From positions 671,591 through 735,590 of the forward strand of contig NZ_JAIVLG010000002.1 in assembly GCF_020524545.1 (NCBI RefSeq): a stretch of 64,000 bases of DNA, given 5' to 3'. Under the pieces are notes generated by a model. It did not search any database. It was not told where the DNA came from and saw nothing but the letters and a program-made list of their open reading frames with translations. Shown here one piece after another: positions 48,076 through 57,565 of the stretch. The first letter of the stretch is position 1. Every line of letters begins with the position of its first letter. Made by a program: the position numbers and the translations under genes. This DNA is from Microbacterium paraoxydans (GTDB lineage: Bacteria > Actinomycetota > Actinomycetes > Actinomycetales > Microbacteriaceae).

Positions 48076-49508
48076 CAACGGCCCGTATCGATGACGTGGC
48101 AGAGACGCTGGTCATCGCAGGGACCGGTCAGCGTCCGGCTGCGGCGGCGCTCGTCGGGCCGCGGGCGCGGGTCGAGGCGCGCGTCAGCGGAGGCGGGAAG
48201 ACCTGGAAGGCCACGTTCGCGCTGCAGGCATCGCGCTGGGGAGGACCTTCGCTTCCGCTTCCCGCCGGCGTGTACGAACTGCAGATCGCCGGCGCCGATC
48301 TCGACGCTCTGCGCATCGATCCCGTCGTCCTCAGCGGAGTACGCGTCGCGGTCAGCGGGAGCGTCGTCCGCATCGCACCGCCGATCGACCCCGTGTACGA
48401 GACCGCCGAAGGGCGATCGACCCTGGAGGAGCGCTATGTCGCGCAGTCCGGCGGCACCGAGAACGCGGTCTTCTTCGAAAGCTTCTACGGCCGCAGCGTC
48501 GGCTGCAATCCGCGGGCGATCGACCGGGAGCTCGCGGAGCGGGCACCCGGGGTACGTCGCTACTGGAGTGTCGTCGACCTCTCGGTCGAGGTTCCGGACG
48601 GGGCCATCGCGGTCGTCGAAGGAAGCCCGCAGTGGTGGCACGCGCGGGGCGCCGCCCGGCTTCTCGTCGTGAATGACTGGCTGCGCCGTCGCTTCGCCCG
48701 TAAACCTGGGCAGAAGGTCTTGCAGACCTGGCACGGAACGCCCCTGAAGCGGCTCGCACTGCACCGTCCCGGCTTCGATCCGCGTCGGATGGCCGCCGTC
48801 GTGAAGGAATCGCGTCGATGGGACGTGCTGCTGGCCCAGAACACGTACTCCGAGCGCATACTCCGCAAGGCATATGCGTTCTTCGGACGACCGATCTGGG
48901 TGGAAGGATATCCGCGCAACGATGCGCTGATCACGGGCGATCCCACCGCGGTCCGCAAGGCTCTGGGCATCGGACCCGAGGAGCGGGTGCTCCTCTATGC
49001 CCCGACCTGGCGTGACGATCGTGCGGAGATGGTCGACTTCGTGGACGCAGAGCGTCTCGCCCGGGAGGCGAACGCCGTGGTGCTCGTGCGTGGGCACTCG
49101 CGGACGCTGGAACAAGGACGAGACCGTGCCGGAGCGCGCGTCATCGACGTGACGGGCTACCCGGAGACCGCCCGTCTGCTGCTCGCCGCGGACGCGCTCA
49201 TCACCGACTACTCCTCGGTGATGTTCGACTTCAGCGTGACGGGCAAGCCGATGTACTTCCTGGTGCCGGACCTCGACCACTACCGCGGTCAGCTGCGAGG
49301 CTTCTACTTCGATCTCGCGGAACGGGCTCCCGGTCCGCTGGTGCGCACGCAGGAGGAGCTGGCAGCGGCGCTCGAAGATCCTGCGCATGAGGCTGCCTTC
49401 GCCGAGCGGTACGCGGCGTGGCGCCGACAGTTCAACTCGCGAGACGACGGCCGTGCGGCCGCGCGGGTGGTCGATCGTATCTTGGACCTGGGGTTCGTCA
49501 CGCCCTGA
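48072..49508 (+). CDS. CDP-glycerol:polyol glycerophosphotransferase, second copy
   Basis: A 478-residue homologue of the preceding enzyme with an extra N-terminal beta-rich domain of about 110 residues (LVGPRARVEARVSGGGKTW; LPAGVYELQIAG) that might bind glycan or polymer. The C-terminal catalytic half has VLQTWHGTPLKRLALH near residue 218, LLYAPTWRDDRAEM, ITDYSSVMFDFSVTGKPMYF and the DLDHYRGQLRGFYFD loop, a fuller TagF signature than its neighbour. AAGGGAG precedes the ATG. Convergent with the GT2 gene, 18 bases away. Confidence 0.87.
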   Translation: MTTARIDDVAETLVIAGTGQRPAAAALVGPRARVEARVSGGGKTWKATFALQASRWGGPSLPLPAGVYELQIAGADLDALRIDPVVLSGVRVAVSGSVVRIAPPIDPVYETAEGRSTLEERYVAQSGGTENAVFFESFYGRSVGCNPRAIDRELAERAPGVRRYWSVVDLSVEVPDGAIAVVEGSPQWWHARGAARLLVVNDWLRRRFARKPGQKVLQTWHGTPLKRLALHRPGFDPRRMAAVVKESRRWDVLLAQNTYSERILRKAYAFFGRPIWVEGYPRNDALITGDPTAVRKALGIGPEERVLLYAPTWRDDRAEMVDFVDAERLAREANAVVLVRGHSRTLEQGRDRAGARVIDVTGYPETARLLLAADALITDYSSVMFDFSVTGKPMYFLVPDLDHYRGQLRGFYFDLAERAPGPLVRTQEELAAALEDPAHEAAFAERYAAWRRQFNSRDDGRAAARVVDRILDLGFVTP

Positions 49509-49526
49509 CGCGGCGGGCCACCTGTC

Positions 49527-50600
49527 TCAGGGGAGCGGCGTGTTCCGCGTGCCCAGGCGCGAGGCGTCCACGGTGTCCCGTGCGCCTCGGAGCACCCCGC
49601 CGAGGAACCCGATGCCCCAGGAGAGGTGCATCGTCGGCAGGACGAGCAGAGTCCACAGCCGTTGGCGCGGGCCTCCGCCACGGGGTGCGAGAGCGACTGC
49701 CAGCACCAGCAGCACGTAGAGCGCGAGCGGACCGTACACGAGGATCGAGGCGACCCAGGAGACGGGGCCGCTGATCACTCCGGTCAGCTGAAGCACCCCC
49801 AGGAGAAGGGCGAGCGCGGCCACGAGTACGAGTACCGGGGGAGCGAAGTAGCGGACGCCGTTGCGTCGCCCGAAGCGGCGCACCAGCTCACCCCGCCAAG
49901 CCCCCGTCGCGCGGAACTGTCGTGCCAGCCGTGCCCAGCTCTCCCGGGGCCAGTAGGTGACGGACAGCTGGGGGTCGAACCAGACGCGGTGACCGGCTTG
50001 TCGGATGCGGAGGTTGAGCTCCCAGTCCTCGCCGCGTCGGATCGTCTCGTCGAAGAGGCCGACCTCATCGAGAACCTCACGGCGCATGACGCCGAGGTAG
50101 GCCGATTCGGCCTCTCCCTCCTGCGAGCTTCCGTGGTAGGCGCCTCCGCCGAGCCCGACGGGGGAGTTGTAGAGGCGTGCGACGGACTTCTGGAACGGTG
50201 TACGTCCTTCGGCGTGCATCACGCCGCCGACGTTGGCCGAGGCCGTGCGCTCCAGCGTCGCCACCGCCCTGGCGGCATAGCCGGGGGAGAGCTCGGAATG
50301 CGCGTCGACGCGGACGACCGTGGCGTAGCGGCTGGCGCGGATGGCAGCGTTCAGGCCGACCGGGATGTGCGCGGCGGGGTTGTCGACGAGCCGGATGCGC
50401 TCGTCCGTCGCGGCGAGACGCTGCGCCAGCTCGGTCGTGCCATCGGTCGAAGGCCCGAGAGCCAGCACGAGCTCCGTGGGCACATCGACGTCTTGGGCGA
50501 GCACGGATTCGACGGCATGCTCCAGGTAGGCGCGTTCGTTGAGCACCGGCATCACGAAGGACACCCCGGGCAGGGGAGCGGCTGTCTCGTCGGCTGGCAC
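49527..50600 (-). CDS. Family 2 glycosyltransferase with C-terminal membrane helices
   Basis: A 357-residue GT-A enzyme. It begins with SFVMPVLNERAYLEHAVESV, followed by LVLALGPSTDGT, the metal-binding VRVDAHSEL (DxD-like, near residue 97) and GEDWELNLRIRQAGHRVWFDP (ED...RxxxxG). Residues about 255-320 hold two membrane helices, so it works at the inner membrane face. With the three glycerophosphotransferases around it, it probably builds the linkage unit or decorates the same wall polymer. The GTG start has CATGAT six bases upstream, the same hexamer as the XRE regulator. Confidence 0.85.
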   Translation of the reverse strand: MPADETAAPLPGVSFVMPVLNERAYLEHAVESVLAQDVDVPTELVLALGPSTDGTTELAQRLAATDERIRLVDNPAAHIPVGLNAAIRASRYATVVRVDAHSELSPGYAARAVATLERTASANVGGVMHAEGRTPFQKSVARLYNSPVGLGGGAYHGSSQEGEAESAYLGVMRREVLDEVGLFDETIRRGEDWELNLRIRQAGHRVWFDPQLSVTYWPRESWARLARQFRATGAWRGELVRRFGRRNGVRYFAPPVLVLVAALALLLGVLQLTGVISGPVSWVASILVYGPLALYVLLVLAVALAPRGGGPRQRLWTLLVLPTMHLSWGIGFLGGVLRGARDTVDASRLGTRNTPLP

Positions 50601-50703
50601 ATGACGATCATGTCACGGCGGCTACCGGCTTGCCTGAGGGGGACGGCGTCACCGTGCCGTCTCCCGGACGGTCCACCGGCCGGAGCATCCCGCGGAGACG
50701 AAC

Positions 50704-50709
50704 TACTCT
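50704..50709 (+). promoter_or_regulatory. -10 box TACTCT of leaderless glycerophosphotransferase gene
   Basis: TACTCT, six bases (GGAGGG), ATG at 50716. The GGAGGG directly touching the start is too close to serve as a normal ribosome-binding site. Confidence 0.45.
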
Positions 50710-50715
50710 GGAGGG

Positions 50716-51999
50716 ATGGGTGCACTGTCTGACGCGAAGAAGGCGTACCGGCTGCTCAAGCGGGCGCTCGCATCCCGCACGGCGGTGCAGCGGGTGCGTC
50801 GTCGCCTCGCCGAAACCGAGCCGTACCCGACCGGGCACTTCAAGGTGGCGGTGTACTTCGCCGACGGCGCGGTCAACATGTATCAGATGCGCCAGTGGTA
50901 CCGTCCGCTCGCGGAACTCGCCCAGCGCTGGCCGGTCGTCGTGCTCTCGCGGCAGGCGACGGGCACCGAGAAGCTCTTGGACGAAGCCTCGCCCCCGGTG
51001 GCCTTCGTGCCGAAGGTCCGCGACCTCGAGCGCTTCATCGCGACCCAGGACATCCGGATCGTGCTGTACGTCAATCAGAACACCCGCAACTTCCAGATGT
51101 TCCGGTATGGGCGGCGGTGGCACGTGTTCATCAACCACGGCGAGTCCGACAAGATGTACATGACCACGAACCAGTACAAGGCGTACGACTACGCGTTCGT
51201 GGCCGGCCAGGCCGCGCGAGACCGCCTGTCGCGCACGCTCTGGGACTACGACGTCGATCGCCGGACGATCGAGATCGGGCGTCCACAGGCCGATCACTAC
51301 TCGGGGACGCTGCCCTTCGTCCCCGACGGCCGCACGGTCGTGCTGTACGCCCCCACGTGGGAGGGCGACCGGCCCAGTGCGCACTACGGTTCGATCGCGT
51401 CGCATGGCGAGACTCTCGTGGCACGCCTGCTCGCCACCGGTCAGCACCGGGTGATCTATCGTCCGCACCCCCGCAGCGGCGTCGTCGACGAGGCCTACGG
51501 CGCCGCGCATCGACGGATCATCGCGGCGATCACTGCGGCGAACGCCGCGGACCCGGGCGCCCAGCACGTCTACGACGACGGCCCCGAGCTCGGCTGGCAG
51601 CTCACCGCCGCGGACGTCGCCATCGTCGACATCTCCGCCATGGTCTACGATCGGCTCGCTGCAGGGAAGCCGCTGATGATCACCCGCCCGGTGGATGCTC
51701 AGGCGTCGGTCGACACACAGGGGTACCTGTCCGACTGCGAGTGGCTGACCGCCGAGTCAGCGGCAGACGTGGTCGCCGAGATCGATCGCGTCAGGGACGA
51801 TGAGGCCGCCATCGCACGATTGCGGATGTGGGTGCAGCACTACTTCGGCGACACGACGCAGGGAGTGGCGACCGAGAAGTTCCATGCCGCTGTGGACGAG
51901 CTCATGCGGGAGTGGGAGCGCTGGCAGGCGCACGAGGTCGGAGCGGTTCGCGAAGACGAGGACGACGACGACGAAGAAGCCGACGAAGAGGACGCATGA
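50716..51999 (+). CDS. Divergent CDP-glycerol glycerophosphotransferase-like protein
   Basis: A 427-residue third member of the family. It keeps the donor-site segments VVLYAPTWEGDRP near residue 212 and IVDISAMVYDRLAAGKPLMI near 308, but the WHG...K acceptor motif is replaced by VFINHGESDKMY near 138. It has lost the hydrophobic N-terminus and ends in a strongly acidic tail (REDEDDDDEEADEEDA). It may act on a different acceptor or have a helper role. Its stop overlaps the birA start (ATGA). Confidence 0.8.
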   Translation: MGALSDAKKAYRLLKRALASRTAVQRVRRRLAETEPYPTGHFKVAVYFADGAVNMYQMRQWYRPLAELAQRWPVVVLSRQATGTEKLLDEASPPVAFVPKVRDLERFIATQDIRIVLYVNQNTRNFQMFRYGRRWHVFINHGESDKMYMTTNQYKAYDYAFVAGQAARDRLSRTLWDYDVDRRTIEIGRPQADHYSGTLPFVPDGRTVVLYAPTWEGDRPSAHYGSIASHGETLVARLLATGQHRVIYRPHPRSGVVDEAYGAAHRRIIAAITAANAADPGAQHVYDDGPELGWQLTAADVAIVDISAMVYDRLAAGKPLMITRPVDAQASVDTQGYLSDCEWLTAESAADVVAEIDRVRDDEAAIARLRMWVQHYFGDTTQGVATEKFHAAVDELMREWERWQAHEVGAVREDEDDDDEEADEEDA

Positions 52000-52772
52000 G
52001 CATCAGCTTCCCCCGCTCTTCCGCGATCGCGCCGCGCCTGGAACTGGTGGCGCGAACGGGATCGACCAATGCCGACCTTCGCGAGCATGCGGATGATGCG
52101 GACGAGTGGCCGCACCTGTCGATCCTGGCGACGCGCAATCAGACCGCAGGTCGTGGGCGGCTCGATCGGACATGGGTGGCGCCGGACGGCGCAGCTCTCG
52201 CCGTTTCCGTGCTGTTGCGCGCACTTCCGGCGGAACCGACGTCGCGGGGGTGGATACCGTTGATCGCGGGGTTGGCGATGGCGGAGGCCGTGGCCGCGCA
52301 GCTCCCGGACGAGGAGGTCGCGGTGAAATGGCCGAACGACGTGCTCGTCGACGGCCGCAAGATCTGCGGTATCCTCGCCGAGGGGGCGGGCGACGCGATC
52401 ATCGTCGGTGCCGGAGTGAACACCGCGATGGCGGTCGCGCAGCTCCCTGTCCCGACGGCGACTTCGTTCGCGGCTCACGGTGTCGACGTCGACGAGGATC
52501 GGCTGCTCGCCACTTACGTGACGGTGCTCGACACCCAGCTCAGGGGCCTCTTCGTCGCCGGGGATGCGATCGCGAGCGGCGTGCACAAGGCCGTCAGTGA
52601 ACGGTGCGCGACTCTGGGGCGCACGATCCGGGTCTCGATGCCGGGCGACCGCACGGTGGAAGGCACCGCAGTCGGCCTCGACCCGCAGGGACGGCTGCAG
52701 GTCGTCTCCGGGGGCATCGAGCACTCGATAGCCGCGGGTGACGTCATACACGTGCGTCCTGCGGGAAACTGA
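51996..52772 (+). CDS. birA: Biotin--[acetyl-CoA-carboxylase] ligase
   Basis: Activates biotin to biotinyl-AMP and attaches it to the carboxylase carrier protein. The 258 residues hold only catalytic and C-terminal SH3-like domains: GSTNADLREH near 25, the biotin/AMP loop GRGRLDRTW near 55, KWPNDVLVDGRKICGILAE near 108 and a final strand VSGGIEHSIAAGDVIHV. No N-terminal winged helix is present, so it is a ligase without repressor function. Translationally coupled to the preceding gene, although the roles seem unrelated. Confidence 0.94.
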   Translation: MSISFPRSSAIAPRLELVARTGSTNADLREHADDADEWPHLSILATRNQTAGRGRLDRTWVAPDGAALAVSVLLRALPAEPTSRGWIPLIAGLAMAEAVAAQLPDEEVAVKWPNDVLVDGRKICGILAEGAGDAIIVGAGVNTAMAVAQLPVPTATSFAAHGVDVDEDRLLATYVTVLDTQLRGLFVAGDAIASGVHKAVSERCATLGRTIRVSMPGDRTVEGTAVGLDPQGRLQVVSGGIEHSIAAGDVIHVRPAGN

Positions 52773-52822
52773 CACGCCGAGGCACGCACGGGCTTGTCGG
52801 AGATCACAGGCACAATGGTGGG

Positions 52823-53377
52823 GTGACCCAGCCTGTGACGCTCGGCGGACGGCCTCTGATGCCGCCGCCCGGCACGCCTTCGGAGGAGCTGTTGATCGCG
52901 CGCTTCCGCGGCCACGCCCGTCGACTGTTCTGGTCCGCACTCATCCTCGTCGCCACGTTCGGTGCAACCGCGTACTTCTACGGCAACCTTCCGGCGGGAT
53001 ACGCGGACTGGATGCTGCTCTCAGCGGCCGGTGCGCTGGTCCTTCTCGCCGTCGTGATCCCCTTCGTCGTCTGGTACTCGCGGAGCACGACGGTCACGAC
53101 GAGACGCGTCATCGCCCACCGGGGTGTCGGTGCCCGTCGGCGCCGGGAGATGTCTCACGCGCGCGGCTACACGATCGCCGTCCGACGAGGGCCCCTGCAG
53201 CGTCTGTGGGGTGCGGGCACGATCACCCTGTCCAACGGCGTCGATGCGCCGTTGCGTCTGGCGAACGTGCCGAACGTGACGCTGGTTCATGAGACTCTCG
53301 CCGACCAGATCGAGGTCGGGCAGATCCTGGCGCATCGCGACGCCCAGGCCAGTGGGGATGAGCTCGACCCGGCGTGA
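52823..53377 (+). CDS. PH-domain (bPH2/YdbT-like) membrane protein
   Basis: A 184-residue protein. Two hydrophobic helices (about 36-55 and 62-82) are followed by a bacterial PH-like domain: SRSTTVTTRRVIAHRG, MSHARGYTIAVRRGPLQRLWGAGTITL and NVPNVTLVHETL. This arrangement is the usual short actinobacterial form, of unknown function, perhaps envelope-stress related. CACAAT lies six bases before the GTG, so it has its own leaderless promoter between birA and purK. Confidence 0.85.
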   Translation: MTQPVTLGGRPLMPPPGTPSEELLIARFRGHARRLFWSALILVATFGATAYFYGNLPAGYADWMLLSAAGALVLLAVVIPFVVWYSRSTTVTTRRVIAHRGVGARRRREMSHARGYTIAVRRGPLQRLWGAGTITLSNGVDAPLRLANVPNVTLVHETLADQIEVGQILAHRDAQASGDELDPA

Positions 53378-53479
53378 CCCCGACCCGCCCGGCAGGCGAT
53401 CGGCGACTCCGGCGGTCAGACGTGTCCGACCTTGCCGTGCAGGTGCGGGAGAATGGGATCGGACGAAGGGAGACGGCAC

Positions 53480-54604
53480 ATGGCCATGCGTGTTGGCGTG
53501 ATCGGTGGAGGGCAGCTCGCCCGGATGATGATCGCTCCGGCGGTCGAACTCGGGCTCGAGATCCGGGTGCTCGCCGAGGACGAGGGGATGTCCGCCGGGC
53601 TGGCCGCGACCGCGGTCGGTGACTACCGCGATCTCGAGGTGGTGCGCGCCTTCGCCGCGGATGTCGACGTCGTGACGTTCGATCACGAGCATGTGCCCCA
53701 GTCCGTGTTGCGTGCCCTCGTCGCCGATGGTGTGGTCGTGCACCCGGGCCCCGACGCTCTCCAGTTCGCGCAGGACAAGCTGGTCATGCGCGCACGTCTC
53801 GCCGAGCTCGGCGTTCCGCAGCCGGACTGGGCTCCGGTGCGCGACGTCGCTGAGCTGCAGGCATTCCTCGATGCCCACGCGGGTGCCGGCGTCGTGAAGA
53901 CACCTCGCGGCGGCTACGACGGAAAGGGTGTGCGCGTCGTCCGTGCCGCGGAAGAGGCTCAGGACTGGCTCGATGGGCTGGCCGAAGACGATGCGCTCCT
54001 CGTGGAGGAGCTCGTCCCCTTCGTGCGCGAGCTCGCCCAGCAGGTAGCGCGTCGCCGCAGCGGCGAGATCGTCGCGTATCCCGTGGTGGAGACGGTGCAG
54101 CGCGACGGCGTGTGCGCTGAGGTCATCGCGCCGGCGCCCGCCGCGGCCGAACGTCTCGTGCGGGTCGCTGAGGAGATCGGGCGCACCATCGCTGAGGGGC
54201 TCGGCGTGACGGGCATGCTCGCTGTCGAGCTGTTCGAGACCGACGACGAGCGGATCCTCGTCAACGAACTGGCCATGAGACCGCACAACAGCGGTCACTG
54301 GAGCCAAGACGGTGCGGTCACCGGACAGTTCGAGCAGCACCTGCGCGCGGTCGTCGATCTGCCTTTGGGGAGCACGGCCCCTCGTGCGGCCTGGTCGGTG
54401 ATGGTGAACATCCTCGGCGGTCCGGCGGAGGGCACGCTGGAGGAGCGGTTCCCCGCAGCGATGGTCGAGCATCCGCAGGCGAAGATCCACACCTACGGCA
54501 AGGCGCCACGACCCGGCCGCAAGGTCGGGCACGTGAACGTCGCCGACGACGACCTCGACGATGCGGTGTATGTGGCGCGTGCCGCGGCCGCGCATTTCCT
54601 CTGA
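53480..54604 (+). CDS. purK: 5-(carboxyamino)imidazole ribonucleotide synthase
   Basis: ATP-grasp enzyme of purine synthesis: AIR + bicarbonate + ATP gives N5-CAIR. The 374 residues start with VGVIGGGQLARMM (preATP-grasp fold), then TFDHEHVP near 76, KTPRGGYDGKGV near 140 (glycine-rich ATP loop), EELVPFVRELA, ELFETDDERILVNELAMRPHNSGHW and a C-terminal lid. GAAGGGAGA precedes the ATG at 53480. purE follows 93 bases downstream. Confidence 0.96.
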   Translation: MAMRVGVIGGGQLARMMIAPAVELGLEIRVLAEDEGMSAGLAATAVGDYRDLEVVRAFAADVDVVTFDHEHVPQSVLRALVADGVVVHPGPDALQFAQDKLVMRARLAELGVPQPDWAPVRDVAELQAFLDAHAGAGVVKTPRGGYDGKGVRVVRAAEEAQDWLDGLAEDDALLVEELVPFVRELAQQVARRRSGEIVAYPVVETVQRDGVCAEVIAPAPAAAERLVRVAEEIGRTIAEGLGVTGMLAVELFETDDERILVNELAMRPHNSGHWSQDGAVTGQFEQHLRAVVDLPLGSTAPRAAWSVMVNILGGPAEGTLEERFPAAMVEHPQAKIHTYGKAPRPGRKVGHVNVADDDLDDAVYVARAAAAHFL

Positions 54605-54685
54605 ATCCGCTACCGGTGACGATCGTGCAGGTGGACATGCGGCACAAGAGGCGCGCCGTTCGGGGCTTCTCCCAGCGGTAGACCG

Positions 54686-54691
54686 TAGCCT
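54686..54691 (+). promoter_or_regulatory. -10 box TAGCCT of leaderless purE
   Basis: TAGCCT, six bases, GTG at 54698; purE can therefore be made without purK. Confidence 0.5.
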
Positions 54692-54697
54692 GTTCTG

Positions 54698-55213
54698 GTG
54701 ACTGAGCCACTGCACTCCTCCGCTGCCCCCCTGGTCGGCGTCGTGATGGGATCCGATTCCGATTGGCGCGTGATGAGCGATGCGTCTCAGGCGCTCACCG
54801 ACTTCTGCATCCCGCATGAGGTCGAAGTCGTTTCGGCCCACCGCACCCCGGACAAGCTCATGGCTTATGCGCGGGAGGCCCGGTCCCGCGGTATCCGTGT
54901 GATCATCGCCGGAGCCGGGGGAGCAGCCCATCTTCCGGGCATGCTCGCCTCGATGACTCCGCTCCCCGTGGTCGGTGTGCCCGTTCCTCTCGCGTATCTC
55001 GACGGTATGGACTCCCTGCTCTCGATCGTGCAGATGCCCGCAGGGATCCCCGTCGCGACCGTGTCCATCGGCGGCGCCCGCAATGCGGGACTCCTGGCTG
55101 CCCGAATCCTCGGGGCGGCGGATGCGGAACTCGCCGACCGGGTGGAGGCGTACGCTCGTGAACTCGAGGCACAGGTCGAGGAGAAGAACGAACGGTTGAA
55201 GGGTTCGTTGTGA
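54698..55213 (+). CDS. purE: N5-carboxyaminoimidazole ribonucleotide mutase (PurE class I)
   Basis: Moves the carboxyl group of N5-CAIR to C4 to give CAIR, directly after PurK. The 171-residue protein has [13 protein letters not shown] near residue 10, [19 protein letters not shown] with the catalytic histidine near 48, [25 protein letters not shown] (in two pieces: [21 protein letters not shown]) and [11 protein letters not shown]. Its presence with purK confirms the two-step bacterial route. The stop overlaps the LCP gene start (TTGTGA), an unusual coupling of purine and wall genes. Confidence 0.96.
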   Translation: MTEPLHSSAAPLVGVVMGSDSDWRVMSDASQALTDFCIPHEVEVVSAHRTPDKLMAYAREARSRGIRVIIAGAGGAAHLPGMLASMTPLPVVGVPVPLAYLDGMDSLLSIVQMPAGIPVATVSIGGARNAGLLAARILGAADAELADRVEAYARELEAQVEEKNERLKGSL

Positions 55214-56664
55214 CCCTTGCGCCTCCGCGCGCGAGGCCGCGCCCGCTCATCGAGACACGGCCCTTGCGGCACCCCGATGTGACGGATGCGGGCATGATGG
55301 CCAAGCGCGGCTGGTGGCTGGTCGCCCTGAACCTCGTGGTCCCCGGATCCGCGCAGGTGCTCGCGGGCAACCGCCGGCTCGGTCGCTTCGGACTCGGTGC
55401 GACTTTGCTCGCCTGGCTGCTCGTCGCGGTGGCGCTGGGTCTCGCCCTTTTCGCGCGCCCGGCGTTCCTGTGGCTCACGATCGGAGGCGGGCTGTTCTCC
55501 GCCGCGGTCCTCACAATCGTCCAAGTTCTTCTCATCGCGTACGTCGTGCTCTGGGTCGTGTTGACCTTCGACGCCCTACGGCTCGTACGGCTCGTGAAGG
55601 TCCCCGGGCCCTCTCGCCTCGCGATCCCGGTCGTGGCGCTCGTGCTGCTGGGCCTCGTGAGTGGCGGTGCCGGGTATGCCGCGACCGCGGTCGGCTCGGT
55701 GCGCAGCACGATCGGTGCGATCTTCGGGCAGAGTGGACCGAGCGTCGAGCCGAGCGACGGCTACTACAACATCCTGCTTCTCGGCGCGGACAGCGGCGAC
55801 GGACGTGACTCGATGCGCTTCGACAGCATCTCGGTCGTCTCGGTGAACGCCGATACCGGGGCGGTGACGATCACCGGCATTCCGCGTGAGCTCCCGAACG
55901 CTCCGTTCAGCGAGGGGAGCCCGATGCAGGAGCTCTACCCGAACGGATTCGAAGGGCACGGATCTTCGACCTGCGGGTGGAACGGATGGATGAACCACGT
56001 CCGCAACGCCGCGGAGGTCTGCCGGGAGGACGGCGGGACCGGGCTCTACCCTGACGCGAAGGCCAACGGCTCCGAGCCGGGTATCGAAGCGACGAAGGAC
56101 GCGGCGGAGGGGGTTCTCGGAATCGAGATCCCCTACTACGTCTTCGTCGACATGCACGGGTTCGCCGAACTCGTCGATGCGCTCGGCGGCGTGCAGATCA
56201 ACGTCACCGAACGCCTGCCGAAGGGCGGTCCTCCAGAGGGCTGGACGGGTACCGACGTGAACGAGTGGGCTATCGGCTGGATCGAGCCGGGGGAGCAGCA
56301 CATGGACGGTGACACCGCCCAGTGGTATGCCCGTTCGCGCTACACGACGAGTGACTGGGATCGGATGAAGCGCCAGCGCGAGCTGCAGGAGGCGATCCTC
56401 GCGCAGTTCACACCGCAGACGGTCCTGACGCGGTTCAACGAGGTGGCGGCCGCCGGAACGGCGTTGATCAGCACCGATCTGCCGTCGGACAAGTTGCCGG
56501 AGTTCTTCGATCTGATGCTCAAGGCGAAGGAGCAGCCGGTCACGACGATCGAGCTCACCCCCGATTCCGGAGTGGACGAGCACCAGCCGGACTACGCCTA
56601 CATCCACGATCTGATCCGGCAGACGCTGCATCCACCGACGGAGACGCCGACCCCCGCACCGTGA
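55210..56664 (+). CDS. LytR-CpsA-Psr (LCP) family wall polymer ligase
   Basis: Transfers lipid-linked wall polymers (teichoic acid or other glycan) to peptidoglycan. The 484-residue protein has four or so N-terminal hydrophobic helices (about 40-160) and then the extracytoplasmic LCP domain: [21 protein letters not shown] (in two parts, [11 protein letters not shown] and MRFDSI), ITGIPRELP with the phosphate-binding Arg near 223, [21 protein letters not shown] and [20 protein letters not shown]. It should act on the polymer made by the glycerophosphotransferases encoded 3-8 kb upstream. It ends in a strong hairpin. Confidence 0.91.
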   Translation: MTLAPPRARPRPLIETRPLRHPDVTDAGMMAKRGWWLVALNLVVPGSAQVLAGNRRLGRFGLGATLLAWLLVAVALGLALFARPAFLWLTIGGGLFSAAVLTIVQVLLIAYVVLWVVLTFDALRLVRLVKVPGPSRLAIPVVALVLLGLVSGGAGYAATAVGSVRSTIGAIFGQSGPSVEPSDGYYNILLLGADSGDGRDSMRFDSISVVSVNADTGAVTITGIPRELPNAPFSEGSPMQELYPNGFEGHGSSTCGWNGWMNHVRNAAEVCREDGGTGLYPDAKANGSEPGIEATKDAAEGVLGIEIPYYVFVDMHGFAELVDALGGVQINVTERLPKGGPPEGWTGTDVNEWAIGWIEPGEQHMDGDTAQWYARSRYTTSDWDRMKRQRELQEAILAQFTPQTVLTRFNEVAAAGTALISTDLPSDKLPEFFDLMLKAKEQPVTTIELTPDSGVDEHQPDYAYIHDLIRQTLHPPTETPTPAP

Positions 56665-56678
56665 CCGCGAGTGTCCTC

Positions 56679-56720
56679 AGCGTGTGACGGCCCTCTTCGG
56701 TAGCGAGGCCGTCACACGCT
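56679..56720. terminator. Perfect 14-bp hairpin, bidirectional terminator
   Basis: AGCGTGTGACGGCC and its exact complement, 14-base loop, between the LCP gene and the convergent M23 peptidase gene. It is also the left boundary of the lower-GC islet. Confidence 0.8.
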
Positions 56721-56725
56721 CGAGG

Positions 56726-57565
56726 TCATGGGAGCGCGGGCATGCCGTTGGCGATGCGACGAGAATTGACGATCGCCTTGATGCTATTCCATTGAGACTG
56801 CGTGACGTTCTCGGGCGCTCCCCATAGGGCGAACTCAAGAGTCGCGGCACCGAAACTCAATGGCTGAAAGCTGAACTCTCCAACCGTTGCTCGTCGACGC
56901 AACTCGAAGACGTCGCTGTCAACACCATCAACGTTGTATATCGTTCGCATGACTACATCCTTCTTTTGCGGGGGCTGGGGTGTGGTTGGAGGGTCGCCGA
57001 CGTATCTCTCGAAGTCGACACTGTTGCGGAAGCCGATTTGGAAAGGAGTGCCACCGATCCACAATGAGACGTGCACGTGGGCCCCATAGCCGTTGTCACT
57101 TCCGAAGCCCGAGGCTCCGGACTGCGCAATGACTTGACCTCGGGCTACGCGGTGACCAGGTGAAATCGCGCTGCTCTTCAGATGAAGGTAGCGGATGTAG
57201 TTCCCATCATCGCCACGCAGCGCAAGATATCGACCGGTAGCCCCGGACGTGGAGTCTTTCCGATCCACGATCATTCCATTGGTGGCCGCTCGGACTGGAG
57301 TGCCCGCCGCGACGCTGTAGTCGGTTCCTGGCTCTTGCGACGGTGGATTGCGATTCTTGTGCCCTTGCCAGGAATCCGAAATGGGAACGTTTCCGCAGGG
57401 ACGAAGATAGGTGCCCGCGGCGGAGGCAGCGGACGGCGACACCGAGTCTTCGACACCGAACGCCGCGACGCCAAGTGCAAGTCCAGATGCGATGATCAGG
57501 CTTCGACGGCTCACGCCCTCGGGGTACACGCGCTCCTCAGGGGTATCCCGCTTGTCTTCGTACAT
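56726..57565 (-). CDS. Tat-exported M23/LytM-like peptidase
   Basis: A 279-residue secreted protein. Residues 18-50 form a twin-arginine signal (SRRSLIIASGLALGVAAFG, then ASA/A-rich cleavage region). The M23 zinc fold follows: His69 and Asp82 in GHKNRN...GTDYS, His128 and the HxH pair His163/His165 (GAHVHV). The His-to-Asp spacing is wider than in LytM, as in phage-type endopeptidases. Residues about 205-279 form a separate C-terminal domain without a recognised family, ending ARRIANGMPALP-like. It probably cleaves peptidoglycan cross-bridges. GC is visibly lower (about 55% by eye) than the roughly 70% of the neighbours, and its codons use more A and T at third positions. It directly abuts the upstream lipoprotein (TAG-ATG). 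Confidence 0.83.
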   Translation of the reverse strand: MYEDKRDTPEERVYPEGVSRRSLIIASGLALGVAAFGVEDSVSPSAASAAGTYLRPCGNVPISDSWQGHKNRNPPSQEPGTDYSVAAGTPVRAATNGMIVDRKDSTSGATGRYLALRGDDGNYIRYLHLKSSAISPGHRVARGQVIAQSGASGFGSDNGYGAHVHVSLWIGGTPFQIGFRNSVDFERYVGDPPTTPQPPQKKDVVMRTIYNVDGVDSDVFELRRRATVGEFSFQPLSFGAATLEFALWGAPENVTQSQWNSIKAIVNSRRIANGMPALP

